DNA of 64,000 bases from Chimonanthus salicifolius (taxonomy: Eukaryota; Streptophyta; Magnoliopsida; Laurales; Calycanthaceae). The position numbers and the translations under genes are program-made. The notes under the pieces were generated by a model. The model was not told the origin of the DNA, ran no database searches, and saw nothing but the letters and a program-made list of their open reading frames with translations. The stretch covers positions 44,142,111 to 44,206,110 of the forward strand of contig CM023537.1 of the NCBI GenBank assembly GCA_013350335.1, given 5' to 3'. Of this stretch, positions 12,182 to 22,837 are shown one piece after another. Each line of letters opens with the position of its first letter. Within the stretch, counting starts at the first letter, position 1.

Positions 12182-13732
12182 TACATATCGAGCTGATCGA
12201 TATGTACAAGAATCCGAAAATCCAAGGGCTCAGTATATATCGATTTTTGTATAAATGTTGGAAAACCAACTCGAAGTTGAGAATTCCAGATATATGTATC
12301 GCCCCACGAACACAAGAAGGAAATGGTAAGTGATAGGGTCACCCAGATGGACATATCGACCAAAGTCGATGTGTCCTAAAAGTGAGGTCTGTACATATCG
12401 ATTGGATTGATATGTCCAAGTTTAGTATGTATTCATTTCGGTACATGTGTTGGTAAACTGACCCGAAGCAAAGAATTTCAGATGTACACATCAATTTTGG
12501 TAGATGTGTACTAAACGATAAGAAGAGAAAGTATGAAGCGAAATGGGAAGAACAAACTGCTCAAAGACACATATCGACCTTATCGATGTGTACAACTATC
12601 CACTAAATGGATATATCGACTTTCGTCGATGTATCCTAGAATGTTCAACAACTTAAGTCCGAGATTACACAGGTGTCTCCCATTGTGTCCCATCATACAC
12701 CTACCACCGTCCTTGAGAGCCAATGCATGCTCTCCACGTGGGCTTGCTTGTTGACTAGAGGGAAGGAGGGAGACCAAGGAGAGGGAAAATAGCTGATGCT
12801 TTTTCCTCTCTCCTCATTTCCATTTGTATTAGGGCAACTGAAGAGAAAGGGAAAAAAAAAGAAGAAGAAGAAGAGTAGACAATGGGAAGGATAGCAGCTC
12901 GAGCCCCTTCCATTTTCCCCTCTAGCATTTCTCTTCCATACTCTCCCACGAAATATCAGTGAGCTCCAAATAGAGAAGAAAAATCTGGAAAAAAAAAAGA
13001 GGAAATCGAGAGAAGAGAAGCAAGAAGAGCAAACAAATAAGAAAGGGAAGCAAGAAGGAAGAAGGAGCTCAAACCCGAGCTCAAGTTCATTCACCATCAA
13101 AACCCTCAAAATCCGTCAAGGTATGTGAATACTATTGTGATTTGGAGTAGTACAAACACATTAGAATGCTTAATTGTAGCTTAGATATGATTTAGATGTG
13201 AATCGGAAGAAGATAACCCAAAATGGGGGACATGCAACCCGAAATGGAAGTATTGCAGAGAAACCCAGAAACATACAGGTCGATGTATACTTGGTGCATG
13301 TCCCAAGTGATTGGAAAATATACGATTTTTGAATCAAAGCCAGGGAGTATGCATCGACTCTGGTCGATGTGTATCTCTAGGGACAAAAGTGAAGGAATGA
13401 ATGGAAAACGTCTGATTTTCGAACCCAACCCTGGTGGATGCATCGACTGAAATCGATGTGTACACCTGGGAACTAATGTAAAGAAAAGAAAATAAAGGAA
13501 AATAGAAAATGAAAGGATTGGAGGGTAGACCAATTCCAGGGGACACATCGGCTGTGTTACTATGCCTCTCTGATGGACAAATCCGAGAAATGAGAGATGA
13601 AGTTTTAATACAACACCCAGTAGTACATGTCGACGAAAATGATATGTATAACCTGAAAGCAAATGGAGAGAAAATACATGCCTGAACATGTTCTGTTTTG
13701 GTGTACACATCGACTGGGTTGATGTGTACACC
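12182..13732 (+). repeat. Dispersed hairpin array, ACATATCGA...TCGATGTGT type
   Basis: About ten inverted repeats share one consensus. Clear members are 12182-12206 (10-bp perfect arms), 12349-12376, 12391-12417, 12484-12511, 12567-12592, 12609-12636, 13349-13374, 13436-13463 and 13700-13732 (12-bp perfect arms GGTGTACACATC/GATGTGTACACC). Arms are 9-12 bp and loops 3-10 nt. Several mismatches are G-T pairs that would still pair in RNA. Confidence 0.85.
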
Positions 13733-14582
13733 AGAGAAATGGTCAGTTTTTATAAGGTTGCTTCAAATAGATCGAAATCAATGATGGGAGCACTTAGGCT
13801 ACATTAGTTTTCAACAAATTGACCTATGGGACTTAACGAGACATTAGATGTTGAGAACAATTAGTGAGAAGAAAATGCTAATGATGTATATTTAATGTTT
13901 TGGATGCACATATAATGAACGAAGGGTCAAGAGGGAACCCGGGATTGGACGAACAAGTTGGTAGACTGTTTTCATTCACTGATCAAATGAGATCAGGTAG
14001 GTTTTCCTACTTTGTTGAAGCACTTGGGTGCAATCCTATACTATTATGATTTTTTTTTTTTTATAACCATTAAGGTTGAATCTATGAATTTGCTATTTTC
14101 ATATTGAATTGAAGAATGGGGTTACATGATTTGAAAAATGTAGTGTGGAGATATTTTTGAATATATGATGAATGTGATTGAAAATGGAGTAATGTGTGAA
14201 TATGGTATATTATACATATATATATCTATATATATTGGAATTGTTTTTCATCAATGAAAAAGATGTAGCTTAATACAAAGTTATGTGATATCTTGAAAAC
14301 GTGTTTGTGAAAAATGTATGCAAAGAGATTATATGAATCATATGACATTTGAAATGGTGATAAATTTATGTGAAACCTTAAGATCTTGTGGAATATGTAT
14401 TACTAAGGGAATGTAGGAAATCCCTATGGATGATATGATGTTTAGAATATCTAGAGGTGTAAATTAAGTATGATGAGAACTTAGTATCATGTTGAGGGGA
14501 AAATGAGGTTGGTAACTTGAGAACAACCAAACGAGATATACATAAGATATGGATTGGGAAAAGTGAGAAATGAGATGTATGG

Positions 14583-14676
14583 GGGGCCACACTCCTCTGG
14601 TAAATCCGGTTAATATGTTGGAATGATAGGGGACCATACTCCTGCAGTAAATCCAGTTAATATATTGGAACGCACG
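14583..14676 (+). repeat. Tandem duplication, about 47 bp x 2
   Basis: Two adjacent copies share CACTCCT/CATACTCCT, GTAAATCCGGTTAATAT and TTGGAA, with a few substitutions. They lie inside the solo LTR. Confidence 0.75.
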
Positions 14677-16267
14677 TGATGGGCATAGAAATGACCCAAG
14701 GTGAAATGGGAAGTTCGTAATTTGAGATGGGATTGCAATGATAGAAGATATTAATAAAGGGGTTAGGACATGGAAGTCTTAGGTGGAATTGTAAATGAAT
14801 CGAGAATGAAGATGAAGTATTTAATGTGTAACTTGAATATAAACCTTCGATATGAAAAAAATTATAAATTAATTGAGTACTTTATAATGAGATATGGAAA
14901 GGTATTATAATGAGATACGGAAAGGTATAAGGTCTCCTAGAATAAATGTATATGAAGAAGAGTATAATACATTGCTTAAATGATGAATGGATATGGTAAG
15001 GTAAATGTGAGTTAAAATGTGAGAATTGTAATATGATATGAATTGATTGTGTATTTTATAATACGATACAAATTGAGAAATTATAAGATACAAATAGTGA
15101 AGTAGAGATGAGTTATTATGGCATATTGAGCATGAAAATGTATAAGTTTTTCCTAGAATAATGTTAGTTGAAGAAATGAATTAAGTATTATTTGAGTGAA
15201 GTGTTTTCATAATGTGTTGGAAATTATCTTTAAGAAAAATATGAAAATATGATATGATTTCAAGTAAGAGTTCCCATTTATAAAAAAAAATACTTATGTT
15301 CTGAGAAATGTATTATATTATGATATGAATGAGTTTTGGAAGAAGTATAGAGTTTATAATTCAAAAGATTTTCTATATATGAAAATGAAAACACATGTAT
15401 TTCGTTATGATAATATCTAGTGCATATCTATGATCGGAATTCCTACTGGGCACGTTGACTAAGCCCATAAATTTCCCCCCTCCTGATTGTGTATACAGAT
15501 TGAAGTGCGTAGATGAAATCAGATCAAGTGATGGTTGAATATGAGCGAGATGGACACGAGAATTGAAGCTTGAATAGCTTGTCTTAATGTACTTGTAATT
15601 TGGAAATTATAAGACAATGTAAATTTGTATGAATGTTGTTATTTTGGGGAATGTAATATTTATGATTGAGAGCATGTATTTAAGCTTATTGTATTTGACT
15701 CATGTATGACTTCCTTGGGAATTTCCTTATCTTGCTATGAGATGTGTTGACCATTCATGCAATGTATAAAATGTTAAAAAACTTTGCAAGATTATGAGAG
15801 TGCGTGCAAAATATTATACACACATATTAGGTGGGTCAGTCAAGGGTCGGGTCTTCGGACTCATACTTGGCTCGCGTCGTGGCGCTCGCCTTCCTATCCA
15901 CCAAATATTCATATAATTCTACTTTGATGATGGTGGTTAGTCGGAGGGGCGTTACATTACATATTCCCAAGTTTTGTTCCAATTGGTGTCAAACAACCAC
16001 TAGGCTTTGTTAATTATCTAGATGTGTTCACTAAGCCTAGGCATGGGCATCCTATGGTGTTGGATACCACCTAAAGTCATCAATGGTTAATTTATCTTTG
16101 TGTGATTGCCATACACTTGTTGATCCGTTGAATCTTCAATGATCTTCCACTTGAGCTTGATTCAACCAACACTTGAGTTTTGTTCATTGCTTCAATCTTC
16201 TGAGGCAAGGCTTCACCTAAGTCATGGAATTGACAAATAGGTGACTCGGCAAGGGAGGGCACTAACA

Positions 16268-17073
16268 AGCTATCTCCGCACTCTACATTGTTAACCGGTT
16301 ATAAAGCCAGATTAACAATTCAAAATTTTACTCATTAATCTAATCAAGGGTCAGGTTCTCATAATTATCACTGTCACGCTCCCGTTTAGGTCGGGGCTGC
16401 TGGAGGGACCGGGTGTTACACTACTGAATGTCTATTGCTAACGTGGTTGATTAATGTGCACTACTTTTATAACATGAATTGGTGTTTTTAATCCTTTTGC
16501 AGGCACTACTTCTTTCAATTTGTAAGGTTTAAGTCTCGATGATGGCTCAACCGTGTTCAAATATGATACTCAAACTCAAAATTCAGCCCATTTGAAAATT
16601 TAGCCTTCTCTGATAGTCCAGTCTTAGAACTAGTTTCCAAAACATTGTTATTAAAAATAGAGAGATTGGTGTCGCGTTTCCATCAATGGTTGTTTTTTAT
16701 TCAAAAGATAGAAAAATAGAGAGATTGGTAGCAGTGAAGAAATTAGGGATTTTACCTCTTTTCCGGTTTAGAAGAGATCTAGATGAATCGTCGGGATTGA
16801 CTCGGGAAGTCGGGAGACAATAACCAATTTTAAACTTTATTTGGAGACTTGGGGAAGGATTGGACGGCTGCAAATCAAAGAAAGAGAAATGAGCTCTAAA
16901 CAACAAAGGCGTACATATGGTTGTATTGCCAATGTGCAACTATGAACGACAAAGCAAGAGAGTGCCTGAGACTCTGAGAGAGAGAGCAACGAATGAGAGA
17001 GAAGTGAGAGAGAGAGAGAGCAACGAAAGAGAGAGAAAAGTGAGATAAGAGCGAGACAGAAGTGAGAGAGTGT
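16268..17073. other. Intergenic DNA with a GA-rich tract
   Basis: No gene is visible. A short segment (16375-16421) looks like LTR-end debris (CTGTCACGC and GGGTGTTACA). The last 100 bases (about 16970-17070) are (GAGA)n-rich and similar GA-rich DNA resumes after the solo LTR at 19365, so the two sides were originally contiguous. Confidence 0.5.
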
Positions 17074-19364
17074 TGTTGAGCACTAAAAATGACTATTTTA
17101 CTCCTGTTATTTGGACTAGTTATCCCTTTATTTGTGTATATTAATATGTTTAATTTTATTTTTGAGTTTTTCAGGAAAAATATGGAATCGCAAGAAATTG
17201 AGCTAAAAATGGAAGGAAATGCAGAAAATTGCTATTTTTGGAAACTGTGTGCAATTTACTAGTCATTTTGGAATTTATTGTAAAAATTGTCTTAATTCAA
17301 ATCCAGCTATGAGAGTTTGGATTAGGATAATTAATTCTAGGAGTTGTATTATAAAAGTGGTAAATTCACAACACTATGAGAATGGACCCACTCATCTAGC
17401 CTGAAGTCCAATCCTACATATGAAATTCATGAGTCAAAGCCCAAAAGTCTAGACTTGATGGAAGTCCAAGCCCTATCAAAGCCCAAGTTTGCAAATTGAA
17501 GTCAAGTCCAAAAGCTCAAGGTGGGACCCAGCGAAATTCGCATGGAGCAGAAAAGTGCCAAGTGTCCCTTCCAAAAACAACAGATAAAATTCGCATGGAT
17601 TATGGAGTGTTGTGCAAGTCATACTGATATGGAATTTAAAGATTGATGGAGAAAATATTACAACATATCTAGTCACTATAAAGGATAAATTCGAATGGAG
17701 AAAATCAAGGAGATTTGGATCTGAGAGAAAGGTGGAAAAAAATATTTGGAGAAGAAACTTGTGGAGAAAACCTCTCCTAAAGATCTACATGGAAAATTCT
17801 CCCAAGGCAAGAGTGCCACTTGTAAAATTCGTGTGAAGGCTTGTGGAGGAAGAAATGGAGAAAAATGGGATTTGGATTGACCAGAGAGAAAATTTTGAAA
17901 GACAAGTTTTGACACAGCTTTGGTATTTTGACCATAACTCTCCACTTCGATATCCGATTGGGTTGATTATTTTTGCGTTGACAAGAAGACTTTAAGGGCT
18001 ACAACTTCGTGATTCGGATGTTTACTAGGTCAAAGTTTAACTACAAGATGGTACATGTGTAGAAAAATGGAATTTGTACTCTACTTTCCAAACTAATCCA
18101 AAATCTCTAAAATCATGGGGTCTTATCTTTAAAATTCGCCTATGGCTTGGAAGATAAAGTAAATTTTGAATTCGGATAATTAAAGGAGAGAAAATCATGG
18201 AGGAGAGACTTTTAGAGAGAGAATTATGGAGGAATTCTCTCCAAGCCTTGCCTAATCTAGTCTATTTTGAACACTATAAATAAAGGGGTTCAGGTATTGT
18301 AAAATTTGAATTTGATCAAGAGTTCAAGAGGACCAAAGATTGAAGAAAAACAAGAAGATAAGGAGCATCACTCAAATTTTACAAGTGAGCAATCAATTGT
18401 AATTTTTATTTATATTTGTCTTTCTTGTTTTTATTTTCCAATTCTTGTATTTTAATTCTTCCATGAAATAAATGTGAGATATTCCTTTAGAATTTTGAAA
18501 CATCCAATTTTCAGATTTCTTTTATGATTGTTTAGATTTAATTTTAAAGTTTATATTCTTTGTTTATTTAATTGGATATGAAATAGTTAGAACTTAGGTT
18601 GTAAGTGTTGAATCTAAGTTCTTAAGGTTCGGTTATTTAAATTAAAGTTTATGAATTTTAACTTTGATGATGAGCATGAATTGAAATTTGGATTTTTATG
18701 CGAATTTCAGATCTAGATCTTATATTTATTTACACATTTTGGGCGATGAATGATCTATTACAATAACCATCTTTTACATTATGCATTGTTTTATTCTGTC
18801 ATTTACTTTATTTGTCAATTTATTTCCAGTATTTTGTTATATTAGTTACTTTGTTTGTTTGTTGTATATTAAATGTTCAATATATGTTCATTACTTTATT
18901 TCAATTATTTATTCATTCTTTAATTCTTGTATCCAAAAACTCTCTCTCTAGATTCAATTAACAAAGGTTGGAGATGTAATATTTTAATCTTGAATCATGT
19001 GATTTCAAATTAAGATAAAGACTATTATTATTTGTTTCACCATTTTAATAGAAATAAGATAGTTTTGTTTCTCGACACTATTTGGGCATCCTATTTTGCC
19101 AAATTGACAAGTTAGATAAATGATGATACTTTGTTTTCTAGATCTAAGTTCTTCTAAATAAAATTATAATTCCATGTTTCAGAATTCTTTTTCACACTTA
19201 GATTTAATTCTATGTCTTAAGATCACATCTTTTTATAGGTACCAATTTAATTTTAAGCATATATTTTGTGAATTTTCTTTAGGTTCGACCTCGCACTCTA
19301 ACTGTTATACTATAATTGTTCGTGCGCTTACAAGATTTGTAAATATAAAATTTGAATATCAACA
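17074..19364 (+). mobile_element. Solo LTR (2291 bp) with TGTTGA/TCAACA ends
   Basis: It starts TGTTGAGCAC and ends ATATCAACA, which gives a 6-bp terminal inverted repeat. Flanks are AGTGT (17069-17073) and AGTGC (19365-19369), a duplication with one mismatch. A TATAAATAAA box at 18275-18284 gives plus orientation. A segment near 17985-18065 (AAGGGCTACAACTTCGTGAT and following) resembles 61870-61965 in the LTR that starts at 61038, so the two families share a piece of U3. Confidence 0.75.
18275..18284 (+). promoter_or_regulatory. Probable LTR TATA box
   Basis: TATAAATAAA in otherwise mixed sequence, at the expected U3/R position of the 17074-19364 LTR. Confidence 0.45.
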
Positions 19365-20496
19365 AGTGCTTGATGGCTAAGAGAGAGCATTTGATGGACG
19401 ATGGCTGAAAGAGAACGAGAGATAAAAAGTTAGAAACAGGAAGATAGAAAACCTAATCTAAAAAGAGGCTTGTTTAAGTCATTCGTGTGTGAGGCTAGAC
19501 GCGTTGAAGAGAAACAATGATCCGATAAAAACACATTTTTGACGCGATATTACTATTTCTCGTGTTAAAATCACGTCTTGTAACAATAAATTTTCGATAA
19601 AAAATAAAATATTGTTTTCATTGCAAAAAGGGTAATATTGTTATATTGGATTTAAGTACTTTTTATTTTGCTTGTGATTTTATTATGGATAAATTAAAAA
19701 AATACAAAGGTACAATGGAAAATCACCTAAATTTAAGCGATATGTGCGCCTCCGTGCTCCCCCCAGGGGTCAAAAAAATGTTTGATATATCTTTACCGAT
19801 ATGAGATGTATCGGTCGAGATCTAGACTGATATCACCGAGATCTCACCGATATCGATCAAGATTTATAAAAAAAGAAGAAAGAAAAAAAATATAGCCCGA
19901 TATCAACATGTACCGGCCGAGAAATGGTGCACCTAATTTGGAAAGACATTATTAATTCCCCTAATTCAGAAAGACATTAATCAAAATGAAAATAGTTTTC
20001 TAGGAAGTGACGTGAATTAGAAAAGATCCCTGTCTCATCGAGATCACACTCATCAATTGAGGCTCTCGCAAACCCTTGAATCCCCGGTACATCTCACTTT
20101 CTCTCCCATTCTTTTCAATTTCTGCGATATTTATTATCCTCCACTCGCATCCAGTCATCCAAATCCCGCTAGTTGAGTATTTTTCTGCGAATGAAAGGAG
20201 GGTCAAAACCATCGCCAAATTCCTGAAATGTTCATACCTATCCGCCTTTTTCCATCTGGGTTTTCCAGATAACATTACTCTATTGTTTCAGAAATTTCAA
20301 ATCAGTTATTGATTTCATCATCGTCGTCATCTATTCTAGGTTTCACTTTACCACCCGGGGATGAATAATAGTTCATTTTAATTTACCAATCTAATATTTC
20401 ATTGTTTCTTGAAAATCCTTGTGTGCATTCTTGAAATAAAAGACCATCCAACCATTCCAATCCAATCCCCTTCAATAATAATCCTGATAACTTCTC
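19365..20496. other. F-box gene upstream region with GATATC-rich repeat debris
   Basis: GA-rich DNA (19375-19440) continues the flank of the solo LTR. From 19785 to 19930 there is a patch rich in CCGATATC, GATATCACCGAG and TATCGGTCGAG words, also found at 34400-34640 and 35550-35610. It looks like a dispersed repeat remnant. The 450 bp before 20497 hold the likely promoter and 5' UTR of the F-box gene; no TATA box is convincing. Confidence 0.4.
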
Positions 20497-21597
20497 ATGG
20501 AAACAGAGGTGTCGGTGCAAGAAGAGAAATGTGAATCTGTGATGGGTTATGGTGTTTCTGAGCTTCTTCCACATCACATCTGGGAAAACATCTTCTCATG
20601 GTTGCCCATTTTGTCTCTCTTAAGGATTACAGTCGTTTGCAAGATGTGGAATTCCATCATCCACTCACAATCCTTCCTAGCTGCCTACAGAAAGGTAAGC
20701 CACCGGGACGATGTCTACTTCTTTCTTTTTGCTGATTTTTGTAATAGGAATGTATCAGCAGCCTACAATCCGACCGAGGACAAATGGGTCTTGATTTCCC
20801 TTTCCCACTTCTCATCTTCGTGTCCAAGCACTTGCTGCAAGCTCCGCCGCACGCTGGTTTCTGATGGTAGTCTTGTATTGGCTGAAGACAGGAAAGGATC
20901 CATCATTGTTGCAAATCTCTTCACTAGAACTTACCGCAGTGTGCCTCCAATGATGCCTTTGATTTGGCCTTACCCCATTGCCATGATTCAATTGAATTCA
21001 ACCTTCAAGATTGTTGCTGTTAGTACTGCAGATAGAGTGTATTCACAAGTCTATGATTCGGAAATTGATGCTTGGGAAGCAAAGGGTGAGTTGGATGCAC
21101 GGTTTGCCATGCTAGGCAATGCCACTTATTTGGATGGCTTATTGTATTGTCTTACTCATGGTCCAGATAATCTCTTGGTTTTTAATTTGAAGCATGGGAC
21201 GTGGAGTATTGTTGATGTTGTTATGCCTTCTGTTGTTTGTTCTCATATTTTGGTGCATAATGGGAATTTGATTTTGGTTGGGGGAGTTGAAGAGGTTGGG
21301 GTTATGAAGAAAATTGGCATTTGGGAGTTGGATCTAGTTCAGAGGCAATGGCACAACATTTGCTATATGCCTGACCATCTTTTCTCTAAATTCAGTCAGG
21401 GAAACCTTAATCATTTTTTCACTGTTGATGGTCGGGGCAAGCTTTGTTTCTGCAAAAGCATGTCCACTCTTGCTCTCATGTATGATATATCTTTGAAGAG
21501 GTGGTGGTGGCTTCCTCCTTGTCCACTTGGTAATCACCTGAGCAAGCAATGTTGGTTTGGGCATGCTGTGAAACCCAGGATTGACATGCTAGTTTAA
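20497..21597 (+). CDS. F-box/kelch-type protein, single exon, 366 aa
   Basis: The protein begins with an F-box at residues 21-64 (LLPHHIWENIFSWLPILSLL, then VCKMWNSIIHSQSFL), the segment that binds SKP1/ASK. The remaining 300 residues form degenerate kelch/galactose-oxidase-like repeats, with landmarks AAYNPTEDKW (88-97), VYDSEIDAWE (185-194), VFNLKHGTWS (228-237), ILVGGVEEVG (259-268), IWELDLVQRQW (275-285) and MYDISLKRWWWLP (328-340). By family knowledge it should be the substrate receptor of an SCF ubiquitin ligase in cytosol or nucleus. It most resembles plant UFO-like F-box/kelch proteins of roughly 400-450 residues, so it is slightly short at the C-terminus. The ATG has G at +4 and is the first that leaves the F-box complete. 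It is intact, without introns, and is the only convincing host gene here. The substrate cannot be inferred. Confidence 0.88.
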   Translation: METEVSVQEEKCESVMGYGVSELLPHHIWENIFSWLPILSLLRITVVCKMWNSIIHSQSFLAAYRKVSHRDDVYFFLFADFCNRNVSAAYNPTEDKWVLISLSHFSSSCPSTCCKLRRTLVSDGSLVLAEDRKGSIIVANLFTRTYRSVPPMMPLIWPYPIAMIQLNSTFKIVAVSTADRVYSQVYDSEIDAWEAKGELDARFAMLGNATYLDGLLYCLTHGPDNLLVFNLKHGTWSIVDVVMPSVVCSHILVHNGNLILVGGVEEVGVMKKIGIWELDLVQRQWHNICYMPDHLFSKFSQGNLNHFFTVDGRGKLCFCKSMSTLALMYDISLKRWWWLPPCPLGNHLSKQCWFGHAVKPRIDMLV

Positions 21598-21780
21598 TCT
21601 GACGAATGTTATCTCCCTCTTGTAATTTGTGGTAGAGATGCTATGGTGTGTATGTCCATGCCTACATGGAATCACTTAAGCAAGTCTTGGCTTGTTCATT
21701 CTGTGTATACTCTTGATGCACTTCTTGATTTGATTGATTCTTTCTTTTTTGTTCATGGAATGCTTACTTCCTTGGATTAG
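21598..21780 (+). other. In-frame open extension after the F-box stop, with a degenerate repeat of the C-terminus
   Basis: Directly after the TAA the same frame stays open for 60 codons to a TAG at 21778. It contains WNHLSKSWLVHSV, a near repeat of NHLSKQCWFGHAV at residues 346-358 of the protein. This may be leftover from a C-terminal tandem duplication or a decayed second gene copy. It probably belongs to the 3' UTR now. Confidence 0.5.
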
Positions 21781-22837
21781 CCTTTGGTACTGGTTGACTT
21801 CAAGATCGTCTTATCATGAGGAAGGTATTTTATTGTTCATAATTCCATAAAGATACTTCTAGCCATCTAAAATTGTACTATGTTATTTTGTGTTTCAGTT
21901 GGAGTTAACCTGTTAGTACAATCTGTAGTCTTTGGACTTTTGTTCCTAAAGATACTTCTTATTTAGTTAATCATTTATGGATGTTAAAGCTTCTACACAT
22001 ATTTGTTCCCCTTTTTATACTTTTGTTATTACTAGCTTGGCTGCTTGCTAAAGCTTCAACTAACGTTAGGAACATAAAATCAGTTTCTTTGATGTGAGAC
22101 ACTTATACTTTGGAGCAGTAAATCAGCTTTTCTATAATTGATTAATCTTCTTTAATGAGCTGATCAATCATTATATGTAAATTAAATAGCTTAAGGTAAT
22201 GCGTTAATAGCAGTTATCGTATTGTTTATAATGTCAGTTTTGTTATTTCATGTTAAAAATTGTATCACCAAACTTTGTGTAAGCGTTGGTATCATCATCA
22301 TCATCGTTGTTGTTGTTATTGTTATTATTATTTTGTTTGACATAATAATGAGAGTAATGTTTCCCATTGATAGATTCTTGCATGTATTTATGGTGTGAAT
22401 CATTTGGAAAGTGGCATTTTTGGGAGCTATATGATGTAGGAATCAACTTGTTAATGTTGCACATTTGTGGTTGAGAGATCCAATCGTTTGACACATAATC
22501 ATATCAATAATTATATCCAAGTCATGAAAATACATATCAATAATCAGATTGGGCTGTAATGATACCAAGGAAGCTAGAAATTTGAACCAAGTCTTAAGAT
22601 AATGTGAAGCGTTGAGGCTTGAAAATTGCTTTGGGAAGAATCCTTTTGGTTGGGACTGGTATTAGTATGGAAAGAGTAGAGTTGACAGCTAGTGGAGTTT
22701 TTGTGTGAAAATTGCCGATGGCTTATTTAGGTCTTCAATTTGCGGAAGATCCTTTATCAAATTCTATTTGGGACCGAAGAGACTTGAAGATCTGAAAAAG
22801 AACTTGGATCCCGGAAAAAGGTGTTAATTATTTTTGG
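21781..22837. other. F-box downstream region, no gene seen
   Basis: AT-rich sequence without coding signals apart from a compound trinucleotide microsatellite at 22291-22335. It probably includes the F-box 3' UTR. Confidence 0.5.
22291..22335 (+). repeat. Compound microsatellite (ATC)n(GTT)n(ATT)n
   Basis: About five ATC units run directly into GTT and then ATT/GTT units. Confidence 0.9.

Larger units (their letters stand above)
12003..15956 (+). mobile_element. Solo LTR (3954 bp), TSD TTACA
   Basis: It begins TGTAACACCC and ends GGGGCGTTACA, flanked by a perfect TTACA duplication (11998-12002 and 15957-15961). It interrupts the copia 5' LTR. It carries the CTACTGGGC...TTGACTAAGCCC motif (15437-15461) and the conserved 3' module (15831-15895). 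Its first third contains a dispersed hairpin array. The LTR style is Ty3/gypsy-like, but no coding sequence is present to classify it. Confidence 0.9.
477..16267 (-). mobile_element. Ty1/copia-type LTR retroelement, gag-only, disrupted by three solo LTRs
   Basis: Two related LTRs (477-3648 and 10898-16267) flank an internal region with a tRNA-iMet primer site next to the right-hand LTR, so the element reads right to left. Flanking pentamers AGCTC (472-476) and AGCTA (16268-16272) fit a target-site duplication with one mismatch. Without the nested insertions, each LTR is about 1.4-1.5 kb and the internal region about 4.5 kb. The only coding remnant is gag-like. No protease, integrase, reverse transcriptase or RNase H motif is visible, so it resembles a non-autonomous derivative of a large copia lineage. 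The SIRE/Maximus assignment rests on the long coiled-coil gag tail and is provisional. Confidence 0.72.
10898..16267 (-). repeat. 5' LTR of the copia-type element, interrupted by a solo LTR
   Basis: It starts TGAAATTTCC next to the primer site and ends GGCACTAACA. Without the solo LTR at 12003-15956 it is about 1.4 kb. It lacks a stretch of about 350 bp present in the other LTR (corresponding to about 620-970). It retains the G-rich tract (10922-10977) and the CGAT-palindrome zone (11400-11960). Confidence 0.75.

Noticed and set aside
13192..13731. 179-aa minus-strand frame
   Set aside because: It runs antisense through the hairpin array of a solo LTR, with no family motif.
12182..13732. CRISPR-like array
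   Set aside because: The units are inverted repeats at irregular spacing in plant LTR DNA, without constant direct repeats and spacers.
16375..16421. A tiny LTR or MITE from CTGTCACGC to GTGTTACA
   Set aside because: It is only about 47 bp with no target duplication; more likely debris from LTR ends.
20076..20312. 78-aa frame upstream of the F-box gene as a separate small gene
   Set aside because: There is no conserved motif, and it lies in the probable 5' UTR/promoter. It could at most be an upstream ORF.
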